Origin: Enoplolaimus lenunculus | Taxonomy: Eukaryota; Nematoda; Enoplea; Enoplida; Thoracostomopsidae | Assembly (NCBI GenBank): GCA_030248215.1 | Contig: JASANG010003966.1 | Span: 248,001 to 312,000, forward strand | Direction of reading: 5' to 3' | Length of the DNA stretch: 64,000 bases | Shown: one piece after another, positions 34,600-46,720 of the stretch | How the letters are laid out: each line of letters begins with the position of its first letter | How positions within the stretch are numbered: position 1 is the stretch's first letter | The notes under the pieces: model-generated | The model's database searches: none | Told to the model about the DNA's origin: nothing | The model's input: the letters and a program-made list of their open reading frames with translations, nothing else | Made by a program: the position numbers and the translations under genes

Positions 34600-35365
34600 A
34601 TGGCTTATTTCTGCTCGGACCGATAGCCTGTCGGATGTTTTAGTAAACTGTAACACCGTAAAATAAACCTTTGAAATAAATAGCCCGTGGAAACATATAA
34701 CCGAGCAGTGATAACTCAACAACTCTTGACAGGCATAACGAGTGCACAAACGGTGACTGACAAGGATAAAAATGCTGGAGCTCATCTTTTGACGTCAATA
34801 TTTACTTCAGTTAACAAGTTTCAACTTGAAAGAATTAAAATCAGAAGGGACACATTATTATCACAAAGTCTAAACCTAAAAGTTGACAAAAACCAAACGT
34901 TTCACCAAACCACGGGGTCAATATTGCACTGTATCGATTCATCTACGTATTTTTTGTTGCTAGTCTACCAAATTTTAGTTACACACAAGAGTACTGCGAA
35001 CCTAGAGGAGACGGTGGGAGGGTGCGCCCCCCTCCAGTCAATAAAATATTTTTCTGATAAAACGGTAAAATCCCTAACTTACAATACTTCCACAGAAAAT
35101 TGCACATATATAGCATACAGTTAAAATTCCCCGCTAGAAATTGCTGGATCCAGAGTTTTAGTCAATGGTTTTTCAGAGGCAGTTCTGTCTGCAACACAAC
35201 AAACCTGCATCGAAACTTGTAAAAAACATATACCGATTCCCCTTTATTAAATCTTGGCTACGTTCATGCTTCCACATGCTTACATTTCAAAAAGTCCATT
35301 TTCCGATTTAACCCTTTCTCACATGAATATTTTCTATTTTCCCTGAGACCTACTTTTATGCTAGG
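34600..35365. other. Upstream region, nothing secure
   Basis: A frame of 145 codons at 34687-35124 resembles no known protein, and its last third overlaps a dispersed repeat also found at 37100-37260 (aaaacggtaaaatccct, gcacatatat). Confidence 0.4.
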
Positions 35366-35425
35366 ATTCGTACTCAAGTCACTGGAGTGGGAGGCGCATA
35401 CCATCACCACTCAGCTATAGGAGCT
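35366..35425 (-). repeat. tRNA-like sequence, possible SINE head
   Basis: Minus strand reads tatagctgagtggtgatgg (a good RNA polymerase III A box, TAGCTGAGTGG), then cactccagtgactt, then gagtacgaatcc, close to a B box GGTTCGAATCC. A full cloverleaf cannot be drawn with confidence, so a tRNA relic or tRNA-derived SINE is likelier than a working tRNA gene. Confidence 0.4.
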
Positions 35426-35979
35426 TGACGCTCGAGCCCGAGGGGCTGTCACGTCTTTTGGTGATTTAGTACGATGTATACGTGCTGCAATTGTTAAACA
35501 CTGTGCGATATATATTATTTAACGTATATACACTGCGCTGAGTTGCCTATGGGCGACTCAATGTGAGAAGGGGTTAAATAAAAATTACGAAATTCATGCA
35601 AAATTATAATAATTTCAATGCATGCATCATTTTTTCTTTAACATTTAGACAGTCCGGTTGGCGGAAAAAATAAAACATCTTTGAAACTTTTACACTTCAG
35701 TATGCGCTTTTCGTTTCAGTTTCCGTAATTTTGATCACTATCTATTTCCGTTATATTTACTATCTGTTTACAGCCTGCAAACTGGTCATACGTGATATTA
35801 ACCAGTTTGCGAAAATAACAAAACCAGAAAGCATTTCAAACTTTTAATTACCTAACAAAAATGGCGACCAACCGAAAACATTAAAAATATCACAGAATCG
35901 TTTGAAAGCGAACCTCAAAAAATAATTGGGCAATTAAAAAAATTTACAACATCTTGAAACAAATATTCAAAAATCCTGC

Positions 35980-36145
35980 ACTGCCCCGTAGCCAGCTCAC
36001 CTTGCTAAACAGGACAACCCAATATTTAGGAGGGGCATACAAGGGTTCTCGAGACTTACAAGCAAGGTTGAAACATTTTAGGTGGAGCAAAATTCTTCCG
36101 GGGGGGATGATCCCCCTGGTCTCCCGCATGGCTACGGGCCCGATC
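35980..36145 (+). mobile_element. Family F2 repeat
   Basis: gtagccagctcaccttgcta, catacaagggttctcgagac, ttacaagcaaggttgaaaca, then ggctacgggcccg. The clearest F2 copy. Confidence 0.65.
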
Positions 36146-37487
36146 CTGTATACGAGGTAATCGATCGCCACCAGCAACTTTGGGCAGGTGAGCATTTTGG
36201 CAACTGCGAAACCGAAAGGTGAAACCGTTGAAATCCCGTTATAGCCGAGCACAATTTTTCCTGCGCTAGCAGATCCAAGGGGAACTGTATATGACTAGAC
36301 ATCCAACCAGCGACTAAATTAATAATTTAGTATTAAAATATAACGACTAAGATTGTATTTGGCTTCTCTTTTGCTTTGCTCTTGATTAAAAACCCGAAAT
36401 TTCACAGATAAAACCCCAAAATTACCAAAAAAATAAACAATTTGAAAGTTTCACAAACTATTTTTCACTAATTACTAATCTAGTGTTATGGTCAGTTGAT
36501 ATTTTTAAGGGCAATGAACATCCAGGCTCTCGTTGAATACAAAACAATGGCCCGCAACGATACGATGCCTGACCTCGTTCGATTTCTAGGAGTTTTAGTT
36601 CGCGTCGACGAAATCAAAAATTCAAGTTTCCTTTTAATTTCAATCTTGACAGTTACATCGATACAAATTGTATTTCAGAAAGCAAAAAAAACATCTACAA
36701 ACTTTTTCTTTTCAACCAAAAAAATCGTCTTGAAAACTTATTTTAATATACATATATATGCACATACATACATATACATAAAGTACATGTATGCATAAAC
36801 ATATATACAAACATATACATATACATACATACATACAATACTGATCACTACACATCATATCCTACGGCTGGAAGAGAAAAGTGTGCTGCTTTTACAAGTA
36901 TATTGTTTTAAAAAAATTAATTTTTAAAATTTAATCAAATAAAGTCAACCGAATGTGTAGGGGCGTTTTACAGAGGCGGGTGGACATAAGGGCTTTTCTG
37001 GTATTATTCCTACCAGACGGCGTTTCACCCTCAAATGGATCTCGATTATGAACTTTTTCGGTAACTTTCAGTGTCGTGGTGCATGGGGACATGCAAAAAT
37101 TGTAAGTTTGCCGGGGAGAAGGCACTAGCAGGTCGTCAGATTGGCGTATTGCCCCGACGTCAGTAAATTTTTTGTGATAAAATGGTATGGTTCCCTACTT
37201 TACAATTTCCCCCTCAGAAGATTTGCGCATATATTGCATTGTGGATCCGTCGCTGCGGTAACGAACCATTTTAGTCATTTGTGACCCTCAAACCGCTTAT
37301 AGGCGAGGGTTTGTTAGAATGCTGATTTTAAACTTTTTGCGCCAAAGTATAGTAGTGTCCAGGCCACGGGCCTATTCTGGTATCAATTTTATACGCAAAA
37401 TTTATTTCCAAGAATTTAATTTCCTGCCCCTCCTAGCAAATAATTACGTTATATTCGAAGGTGCAAACTAAAAATTTTCTCACTCGC
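36146..37487. other. Upstream region with (CATA)n and repeat fragments
   Basis: 36752-36840 is an acatacatata simple repeat. 37095-37260 shares aaaatggtatggttccct with 35060, and has a worn H end (gtggatccgtcgctg) near 37241. Confidence 0.45.
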
Positions 37488-37489
37488 TA

Positions 37490-37699
37490 CACTGCAAAAA
37501 ATGGTGAGTCAAATTGACTCCCTCCGAAATACGCTCTACGGGACTACACAAACTGAGTCAAAATTCGACTCCGCCAGAGTCAAACGTGCGATTTAGCGAG
37601 TCAAATTTCATTCTATTGGAATCGAATTTGGCTCAGTTTGTGTAGTCCCGTAGAGCCTATTTCGGAGAGAGTCAATTTGACTTACAATTTTTTGCAGTG
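37490..37699. mobile_element. Family G palindromic MITE
   Basis: cactgcaaaaaatggtgagt at the left is mirrored by acttacaattttttgcagtg at the right, and the whole 210 bp folds on itself with tgagtcaa/ttgactca units. TA lies on both sides, as for Tc1/mariner-type elements. Confidence 0.9.
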
Positions 37700-38280
37700 T
37701 ACTCTTGCTCCGAAATCAATCTTTTATCTTCAAAGTTGCGTTAAATGAAGTTAAATGAGACTCCAAGGGTTTCAGCCTATGTGCAGGATTCAAAGTCCAT
37801 TTCTGTACCTAAAAGGCGTCTAGCCTGTAATGAATATATACGGATTAAATACTAAAGACGAGACAAGTATGAGAAAACACGATACCCGTGAGAAAAAAAT
37901 CTGTCAGATATGTTTGGCATATAACCAGCGAAATTGCCTCAAGCGAAATAAGCTTAAGATACTTTAGACGTCAAACTACCCCCCCGTATGTTGTGTAAAA
38001 TATGGGCAATGCGTCGTCCACTTTAATTTGTGACCTGCTTGTGGAAATCGAAAATGCCTTTTAACTGTTTCAATTTCCCACTGCCGTCGATTTTTTTGCA
38101 AGTAGGAAATTGAATCTCAAAAGTGCAAGTCAACTTCCTAGTACGCGTTATGAAATGTTTCAAATTACCATTTGATCAAACGTTATGTTTTAAAATTCCA
38201 ACTTGTAGCCTTTTTTCAAAATCAAATAGGAAAAAGGCATTGTCGATTTCGACAAGCAGGGCGCAAATTCAAGTGGACGA

Positions 38281-38394
38281 CGTATAACAGTAGTATAAGC
38301 ATATTCCTAATTATAATCCTAAGTGTAATCAAAAAATTAGTCGAAAGCTTAAGCTTACTCTATTACTGTCCCGCGGAAAAACGCTCCACCCCTG
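38281..38394 (+). mobile_element. Family M MITE, short copy
   Basis: taacagtagtataagcatat at the left, aacgctccacccctga at the right, interior with tcctaagtgtaatc and aagcttaagcttactc. Another M-like scrap (ctaagcctaatctctaagcc) lies at 38458-38510. Confidence 0.65.
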
Positions 38395-38654
38395 ATGTTT
38401 ACCATTATGGAAATATTTAGCATATGCACAATTTTAAATGCAGGTTTAATCACAACGCATGCCTAATAAATCTAAGCCTAATCTCTAAGCCTAAGTCTAA
38501 ACGACAAAGTCGCAACAACGAAAAGAACCTAACGCCAGAAGCTGATTTAATGTTTTTTGGTCTCGATTTTATTATTAGAAATTGGCTTTCCTAATTTTGC
38601 AAAAAATATTAAAGTTTAAAATTCTTCAGTTACACAATATTAATCGCAAGACAA

Positions 38655-38960
38655 ACCAGTAGCCAGCTGACCTTGCTAGGGGTGGCAAATTTTTTAGGAG
38701 CGGCAAACAAGGGATTATGAAGAATACATGCTAGTTTGAAACTTTTTTGAGGGCCAAAATTTGCCCTGGGGCATATCCTCTTGGCATCCACTTTACCCCC
38801 GGCCACCAACCACAAAACCGTGTGTGAAATACCGAGTGACCTCTGTTATATTAATACCCATGACAAAGTTTTTAATACGTTACAAGCAAGGTTGAAAATT
38901 ATCTAGGGGGGGCAAAATTTTTCCGGTGGGAGGCTGAGCCCTTTTGGCTACAGGCTCAAA
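38655..38960 (+). mobile_element. Two adjacent F2 repeats
   Basis: 38655-38810 starts gtagccagctgaccttgcta. 38870-38960 has ttacaagcaaggttgaaaat, ctaggggggg and ggctacaggctc. The second lacks the start. Confidence 0.55.
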
Positions 38961-39273
38961 GACTTGTCTTGAATTTTAATTTGACACCCCATACCCGCGT
39001 CGCATTTATCCTGCAGGCCCATTCACTTTTAATTGGCTAATATTTCTCAGTTGCTAGCAGCATTTTCTCAAAAGTCTTTAGATCTCTACGACTTACATCA
39101 TTTCAAATATTGAATTATTCAGAATGTACGCTAATGATTGTCTAAAAATTGGTTTTAAAAACTTTTAATATGCCGTTCCTACTGCTCCCCATGCTATATC
39201 GTGCCGGATCAGTAATTATGCGTTGGTTCTATGGTAAATCAGGAAGTACTCAGGCTAACACATATATAAACAT

Positions 39274-39335
39274 AAATAAATAAACAAATAAATAAATAAA
39301 TAAATAAATAAATGAATATATAAATAAAAATAAAA
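39274..39335. repeat. (TAAA)n microsatellite
   Basis: aaataaataaataaataaat with few interruptions. Confidence 0.9.
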
Positions 39336-39499
39336 TATTTAATATTTCATCAGAACACGAAAATCCATTAAGATAGCGAATTTCAAAATCCGAACGCACC
39401 AAAGCAAACTCCACTTGTCCCATTAAACTTTTAAACTGACATCAGCCAAAATTTTAAAACGATTCTACAAAGTCTGTAAACGCACCAAGGGATGTATAC

Positions 39500-40053
39500 A
39501 AGTGGCATGGAATAGGAAAAGTAAATTCCTTCGAAATTTCAGAAAAACACCAATCACTTTCGACTGGATTTAGAATAACCTACTAGATTCTAGAGGTCAA
39601 AACAGTGTTTTTTCTCGCACCAAGGACATTTCAACCATGTCATATATACCCTTCCGAAATGAACTCCTGACCTGCTCCAATGATCATAAAATCTACGCTT
39701 CAACCCAGATCAGCTTTCAGTTACGGTACGACGAAACTCGCGTACAGTATACCGGAAACCTATGGGTAAAGGAACCGGCACATTTCAAACCTGTCATATG
39801 TGATATAAGTGCCCATAAGCCATTAATTGTAAAATATCTGGTTCGTTTCGGTCCACGTCTATTCATGGACGTATACAGAGGATTTATATACTATCCAATG
39901 ATACCTAAATGACAAAAATAGATACTTTAAAGGATTTAGAAACAATTTACTACATTCTTCTGGCCAGAAAAATTTTTTCGCTCACAACACTCGACGGTAA
40001 AAACGTTTAGTTGAAGCTTTACCCTGTCGAAATGAAATCCTGGCTACGGCCCT
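39500..40053 (-). mobile_element. Two reversed F1 fragments flanking a unique segment
   Basis: 39500-39680 ends ttccgaaatgaactcctgac and 39925-40053 ends cgaaatgaaatcctggctac, both the reversed F1 start. Between them 39680-39912 is open on the plus strand, about 76 codons, and less AT-rich than its flanks. It matches no family I know. Confidence 0.45.
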
Positions 40054-40548
40054 GTTTGTTGTCGTTTTAGCGAAAGCGTATGCGAGTTAATGCGACAGCA
40101 CGCGAGTTAGACTTAAAAGGTTTTTGATCTTGTGCGAATCAGCCGTCGCAGTCAAACGTTCCCGAGAGAGGCGAACCGAGGACGCGGTCTGGATATGAGT
40201 AGTCCGACGTATATAAATTGCTGAAGTTTTTCACATTTTTGTAGTCCCAAGGGGGCCTTGGCGCCGAAAAATCAAATTTTTTACACATTCAAGTTCAATG
40301 TAAAATTATTAGCGATGCTAAGAGTATCTTGAATATGCTCTCATTTTAGTAGCCACAAAGATATAAGGTACGTATATGTATAAAATCGACTATCTAAAGC
40401 TATTAACGAACCACGGAAAAATGAACAATGACTACAGGCTGTAGTGAGTCCCAAATATGAGACAGCGAGAAGGGTCGACGACTCCATCGCGAGTGTCCAT
40501 CATCCCACTGGACCGAAACATTGATCGACCGCCATTAGATTAATTCTG

Positions 40549-40735
40549 CACTGCAAAAAATGGGGAGTCAAATTGACTCTCTGTGAAATAGGCTTTTCCT
40601 GACTACACAAACTGAGTCAAAATTCGACTAGTGAGTCGATTTTGACTTTGGCGGAGTCGAATTTGACTCCGTTTGTGTCGTCAGGAAAAGCCTATGTCCT
40701 AGAGAGTCAATATGACTCCCCATTTTTTTACAGTA
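40549..40735. mobile_element. Family G palindromic MITE
   Basis: cactgcaaaaaatggggagt at the left, gactccccatttttttacag at the right, with tgaaataggctttt and its mirror inside. Same design as 37490-37699. Confidence 0.85.
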
Positions 40736-40799
40736 TGCTAGGAAATTTGTTTGCCTGAAACCTCTACTGACAATTCTTGGTTTTGGGCACGAAGCTGCC

Positions 40800-41051
40800 C
40801 ACTGTAAACTCCAATGAATTAATTAATCCACTCAGACGAAAAGTTAGTTATTTCTGAGTTATTAACAGTTAACTTTAACCCGCTCTGAGTTTAGTTGATT
40901 CTCACTGTGAGTTGAGGTGACTCCGGACTAGTTGATTAGTTAAATCAGAATAAATTGAATCAACTCAGAAATGCGAGTTCTGATAGTCCTAACTCAGACT
41001 GAGCGACTCAACTCATTCTGCGTTACAATCAATTCGTTGCAGTTTACAGTG
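40800..41051. mobile_element. Family K MITE
   Basis: cactgtaaactccaatgaat at the left, aattcgttgcagtttacagt at the right, filled with gagttgatt, gagtta and tcaactca words. Pairs with 42708-42951. Its CACTG and CAGTG ends resemble family G. Confidence 0.8.
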
Positions 41052-41144
41052 CAGTATTCAACTGTGTCACAGCGGCGTTTTTTCGATTTAAATATTACGG
41101 ATGTGGTACAGTTCCAGCATTTTGAGAATGAACAATATGAAAGT

Positions 41145-41345
41145 CGGCAGGGACATAGCCAGGATTTCGTTTCGGAAGGATATAATTTAGTATAAATGTT
41201 ATTTTGCAAGCGAGCATACCGAGCGAGAAAATTTTTTTGACCTCTGCAGGTCAATCTACAGCCTGTACAAGTCAGCTTTTCGAGTTATTGTACGAATTTC
41301 GGTGGGATATATCTCTTGTATCTGTCGCCTTGTATAAGCCTATTT
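41145..41345 (+). mobile_element. Family F1 repeat
   Basis: acatagccaggatttcgttt cggaagg, then gcgagcataccgagcgagaa and a decayed tail. Confidence 0.6.
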
Positions 41346-42176
41346 GTTTTGCTTTTGAATTTTAAATTTTCACATACCGTCGGGGATGAATATGGCATCA
41401 AAGAATTAAAATTAAATAGTTTCTTAAACTTCTAAAACCGCTATGCCCCCATGTACCCAGTCCAAAAGAAAACCGAAAAAAATCTGATGAAATGAGTGAC
41501 ACGTCCAGAAATTTTTGACGATGGGCGGTGCGATTTATAAGAGTAAAAACTTTCAAGCGAAGAGAGCAAGAAGCCAAACGCAATTTTAATGCTCAAAATA
41601 TTTTAATGTTCAAAATATAATACCAAATTTTGGTTTTGATAAGTCTTGCTGGAAGCCTGGTCCTGCGAGCGAAACATGCGGAAATGTCGCATGTTGCCAA
41701 AATTAGGCTACCGGCCAAAACTGCCCCTAAACAACCACGACCGCGTAAGCTGTATCCATCAGTCTATGCCCAGAATATAAGCTTACATAGTACCCAGGTG
41801 GCTGCATAACGATCAAAGTAAGAATAACCTAGGTTGACTTTGAATTTAAGCCTAATTCTTACAGCTGAGCCCACTAGTCTATTTTAGCTGTCATATGGTA
41901 TCTGCAAATCATATCAAAAGCTGCAAGTTTGCGAAGAAGGGCACCCGCAAAACAAGCATTTTAGTCCACCAGGCCAAAAAAACTAGAATTCAAATAGCTC
42001 ACTGTTAAAAAACTTCAACTCCCTGTTAATCTGCGTGCCCTCTCTAGTGCGGAATCCTATTTGCGTACTCTGTAAAAACACTCTACTTATTAAAATACTT
42101 TAGTTATATTTTACTAACTATTTTAAGTATAAAGTGTATTAAATATTGAGTAAATCTTTGCTTTAAAAATGTAAAC

Positions 42177-42351
42177 TAGTCTGCCAGCTCTGGACAACGT
42201 GCAAAGTTAGCGAAAGCACAAAAATTTCTATGCAAATTTTCTATTCATAAAACAACGAACAATTAATCACGTGTATTTCCTAAGAAATTTTTGTAAACAA
42301 AGTAATGCTGGAAATGTGCCCAAAATACGTAAGTGGGCGTTCCAGCTTTAA
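42177..42351 (-). repeat. Family L repeat
   Basis: ctagtctgccagctc, gttagcgaaagcacaaaaat, aatcacgtgtatttcctaag, aagtaatgctggaaatgtgc, then the end hairpin and ttccagcttta. Matches 47846-48015 in the same order and 52612-52783 in reverse. Confidence 0.85.
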
Positions 42352-42584
42352 TAAATAGATATGTAAAGCTATTGCTGTCATTTCCTGGTTAATTAAGCAA
42401 ATGTAAAGCTAAGAATTTTGTGTTTGCTTAAAATTAAGTAAAACTTTTCTAAGCACCATAGTAAGTAAAACCGACAATTAATTCGGCAACAGTTTTACCT
42501 AATTTTAAGTATATTTTTAATGAGTACCTGCTTCAAATTGCTATATATGTTCGTAAATAACATTAATCCCGCCAAAGAAAACGT

Positions 42585-42665
42585 ATATGTACTTACAACA
42601 AAAATTTTATATGCTAAAGACCCCCTCCGTTCAAAATTTTGCTCCACCAAACATCCTAGTCCCGC
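42585..42665 (-). mobile_element. Family F2 fragment, reversed
   Basis: cccctccgttcaaaattttg and ccctagtcccgcccc-like words; short and worn. Confidence 0.35.
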
Positions 42666-42707
42666 CCCAAAAACCTTTATTTGAACGATACAAACTCTAA
42701 AGTAGGT

Positions 42708-42951
42708 CACTGTAAATTTCAGTGAGTTGATTAATCAATTTAAAAAAACCTAATTAGTCAATTCTGACTATTTCTGAGTTAATAACAGTAAAAATTAACC
42801 CACCGTGAGCCGATTTGACTCAGAGTGAGTTGGCTAATTAACTCAAAATGAGTTCAATCAATTTAAACTTCTGAGTTCTGAAATATCTATAATCCAAACT
42901 GACTGATTCAACTTATTTTGGAGTTAAAATCAATTCGCTGGAATTTAGTGT
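42708..42951. mobile_element. Family K MITE
   Basis: cactgtaaatttcagtgagt at the left, aattcgctggaatttagtg at the right, interior gagttaataacag and tgagttggctaatt as in 40800-41051. Confidence 0.8.
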
Positions 42952-43581
42952 CCAGTATGTATAAAGCTCAGGAAGTCAGGTAACTGATATTGTCAGCCTC
43001 TCTGTTGACAATTTATAAGCTTAGTAGAAGCCTAAAAAACTAACACGATGCCCTAGAGACAGCAGTGATATGCTTGTACCACCTATATACCATATATCTG
43101 ACCGAAATTTAAAAATATTTGAATTTTTAAATTGTCTATACACGTCAAGCGACAAAGGATTTAATATTACTTGCCAAATAGCCGCTATTTAATAGCGAAT
43201 GGCACAGAGTTTACAGCTGGCAAGGTAAGCTGGCTATGGGTTGGCCAAGAGGTAGATTTCTTACCGAAATCTCGAAAGAATGACCATTAAGGGTACAGGA
43301 AGGAGCCGAAGGATCGGATTCTTTGATTGGGTTAGGCCAACAGAACCTTATCACATTTCTACGACAACTTTTTGAAACTGTTAAGACTGGTAAATGCTGC
43401 ATGTTAGCAGAGATTTTCTGCAGTGTTTATTGTTTTTAAAATAGCGTCATGCGTAAAAAATCAGACAATATCCGCAAGACTTACTGTCGTTTCTAGAGAA
43501 GTCCACAATTTCGATTATTAAAGAAATGCTATACCTACGTACTTGACCGGTAGAGCGCTCCTTGTAACCCTTAAGCTCTTA

Positions 43582-43755
43582 GGGCCAATGTTACTTTTAG
43601 GGCCGTAACAGCAGATTAAACATATTCCTAATCCTAAGCCTAAGCGTTGAGAAAATTTTAACCGTAAGGCTAAGCAAAAAATGTAGTCTAACATCTGCGC
43701 CTACTCTTTTATAGTCCCACCAGTAACCGCAACGACCCTAAAAGTAACATGGGCC
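43582..43755 (+). mobile_element. Family M MITE, long-terminus variant
   Basis: gggccaatgttacttttagg at the left is mirrored by ccctaaaagtaacatgggcc at the right. Inside is the usual ccgtaacagcag and cctaatcctaagcctaagc. The same extra terminus is found at 49207. Confidence 0.8.
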
Positions 43756-44153
43756 GCCTACTAGTCTCACACGAAACTGTCTGCTTATGAGTGACTCTGT
43801 GTCTAGCCGTCAAACTATTTTAGACCACAGGTATATGCCTCTTAATCACAATAGAACCATGAGCGAGCTTAAATCAAAATTCTATGCCCACACCCTAAAG
43901 TTCTTAATATTCATGGAATTTCTGTATTAAAATGCGAGACAAAGGCTTGCGTTGAGCGTTGAAATTCAGAAACTATATTGTAACTTGAGTTGGGAAATAA
44001 AGCTTTATGGCGAAGAACTAAACAGTTTAAGCGCGTCTAAAACTATGATTTTGCTTTAGGACTATGCCGTAACGCGAACAAGAAGTAATGTTTTATTCAA
44101 TTCGTAACAATCTACCTGCTGTTTATTGCGGTGATTGGCCAACGTGTAGAATT

Positions 44154-44310
44154 GGGCCGTAACAGTAGTATAAGCATATTTCTAAGCCTAACCCTAAACC
44201 TAAGTCTGAAACACATCGGACCATGTTAACTATTAAGGGTTTACATTCTACATATAAGACTAAGCTTAAGCCTAAACCTAAGCGTTGGCCTAAACACAAC
44301 GATATGATAT
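44154..44310 (+). mobile_element. Family M MITE, interrupted or worn
   Basis: gggccgtaacagtagtataa, tctaagcctaaccctaaacc, then a gap and taagcctaaacctaagcg. No clear right end. Confidence 0.55.
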
Positions 44311-44705
44311 AAGCTTAATAGCGTCTAAGCCTTGATGACTCTTAGACTCCCAGTCTTTCAGTGGTCAGGTCCCTATAATTATCAAGGGATTATTTATCCA
44401 TGACTCCCTTTGGGCCATTAATTTCTGTTAAATTAGAATAGGCAAATATTGTCCCTAAAGGGTTCGGCCTGTGTCTGACAAAAAAGTACTTGAAAAGGCG
44501 GAGTCTGCAAACTGCCTTTTCAAAACACTTTTCAAAAAATCGTCAAAAAAGATAAAAATATATAGTTGACTTAAAACAGAATTACACATTAATTATTTTG
44601 GCTGCCACAAAATGTTTAAAAAAAAAAATACTAAATAAAAACCATTTTAAGATACAACAGTCGAAAAAATTCACCCAAATGTTTAAAAATAAAACAGCCA
44701 TCCCA

Positions 44706-44850
44706 GTAAAGGGCGGAACGTTTTTCTTTGGCAGTGCAATAGACTAAACTTAAGCTTTAGGCTAATGCTTAGGCTTAGGTTTAGGTATAAGCTCATTTTT
44801 ACGGTTAGGTTTAGGCTTACGAATATGTTTATACTACCGTTACGGTCCTG
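44706..44850 (-). mobile_element. Family M MITE
   Basis: gggcggaacgtttttctttg at the left, ataccg-to-ttacggtcctg at the right, interior aatgcttaggcttaggttta. Confidence 0.75.
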
Positions 44851-44889
44851 TTCGATAGATTGACCGACCAATTTAAAAAATTTTAAACT

Positions 44890-45065
44890 AAAATTCAGAA
44901 AAACTCAACAGGCAGAATACAACCATCTCCGCTTAAAATTTTCTGGAAGTCAACGAAAAATACACACTGTTTACAGGATTTGGAATAAACTGCTGCATTT
45001 TGAGTGTTAAATAAATTTCCTCGGTCATTTCCCGGAAATGAAATCATGGCTACCATCTCGACCAA
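44890..45065 (-). mobile_element. Family F1 repeat, reversed
   Basis: Ends cccggaaatgaaatcatggc taccatc, the reversed F1 start; the body is worn. A further reversed F1 piece ends near 45440 (cctcacgaaatgaaattctg). Confidence 0.5.
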
Positions 45066-45440
45066 TGATCTTTGACTTTGACTGAAATTAGAATAATGCA
45101 ACCAATAGCGTAGAACCATATTTCTTGAGATACCAATTTAACGCAACTCAGTCTGTAACGTAAACAATAAACAAAACCAAGAATCATTCTGTAAACACAT
45201 CAACTACGTTCAGTACAGCAACCCTATTTATCATGCGGTCCAGCCGTTTAGGGTACTCATGGTTTCGATGTTCAGCAGGGGATAGGGCATGCGTCCCATA
45301 CTCTGGAGAGACCAGAAAAAGGCTTACAGGCTTTGACCTGCTCAACAGTAGTTTTCTCAAGCAATTTTTTTCTCACCAGCAATAAACATTAACGATATAC
45401 CCTCACGAAATGAAATTCTGCTTACGTCGTCGATATGTAA

Positions 45441-46484
45441 GAATAGTTTATATGCAAATTTAAGCCTAACAGACGGCCTAAAAACCTCCGTGGTCACAAC
45501 GGCAATGTCTCGGCTAATTAGGTTTAAATTGAAATTTAATTTTCTGCTGATTTCTTCTAAATATTCCTATTTATCTGGTTCATAATACCACCGCTTTGGT
45601 GTGTAATTATTGCGTACGGATTCTTATTTTGAGTTTGGTAAAATTTAGCTGATTGATAAATGACGTTTTGATAGTAAATATCGAGCAAATTGCCAAGAGG
45701 GCACGTGCACCCCCGTTGTATTCGACCATGGCTTACAGACTTATTCCTCGCGAAATCAAATCCAAGCTATCAGGGGTGCAACCAGAATTAAATTTTGAAC
45801 GTAATTTTTTGACCCCGCGGTTCCACAAATTGATTCTCATACGGGCTAAATTAGCTTTTTCCTTGTCTCTTTAAAAATTTTGACCGGGGATACGTATACC
45901 CTCTACCCCTCCTCGTCGCGTGTACTCTCACCCACCTTGTAACCGGTTCAAACAAACTCGAACCGTAAACAAGCGTGCCATACCTGTCCCAACCAATTTC
46001 TTAAATCAAAACCCGTACTGCCGAGACTTTAGACAAATTTGAAACTAAGATTTCTGTCTAAAATGACACTAAACACCCAAATACCGGCGACATTAAGGTG
46101 TAAACCGATAGGTTGTCTGGAGGACCCAGGTGGAAAACGTGCCCCCACATAAGTTTAATTATTATAGCAGCTTGGGTTGTTTTGAGTAAATATGGCACAA
46201 ATTAGTGGGGGGAGGTTGTGGCACCTTAACCTTGGTCGGGACTTGTTTATTTACATTTCTAGGAATCAATAGTGTTCTACTTTCGAATCAGACATGAATA
46301 CTTACACAAATATATTTACATATTATGCATTATTTGTATATGTAGATATTATACTATAACCAGTAGACATTTATATTGTCTTCTAAAGTTTACCCCGGGC
46401 TAAAATTAGTTGACTCCATCCCGCCCAGAATCAAACCTTCTTGGGGGTGCTTTGGTCAACCAGAACTTTGCCAGGTTTTCATTT
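45441..46484. other. Upstream region, little recognised
   Basis: taaggtg at 46094 and caccttaa at 46223 may be the inverted ends of a short element, but the match is only 7-8 bp. No gene recognised. Confidence 0.35.
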
Positions 46485-46720
46485 CGGGACGGTATGATTT
46501 CATTTAAAAAATTTCTAGGTACGTAGGTAGAGGGCCCGAGGATGGCTCAACCGCGGTTGCACGTCATGCGAAACGCGAAAGCCTTGCATGCCGCTTACAA
46601 AACTTTACGTCGATCCGCAGCATGTTGACCCGGGAAACGAGCCTGCTTAATTCGTGAGCGAATGTGGCGAACGAGAAATGTTTTTTCAACTTTACAAAAA
46701 GTATATGAAATTATTCAAAT
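46485..46720 (+). mobile_element. Family F1 repeat
   Basis: gccaggttttcatttcggga cgg, then gcgaatgtggcgaacgagaa; an interior portion near 46540-46640 is less AT-rich and may be a separate insertion. Confidence 0.5.

Noticed and set aside
34687-35124. 145-codon plus-strand frame
   Set aside because: No recognisable domain, and its last third lies in a dispersed repeat also present near 37100-37260.
43540-43585. Possible tRNA gene (accggtagagcgctc)
   Set aside because: Resembles a D-arm but no anticodon stem or T-arm follows.
46094-46230. Short element with taaggtg and caccttaa ends
   Set aside because: The inverted match is too short to separate from chance.
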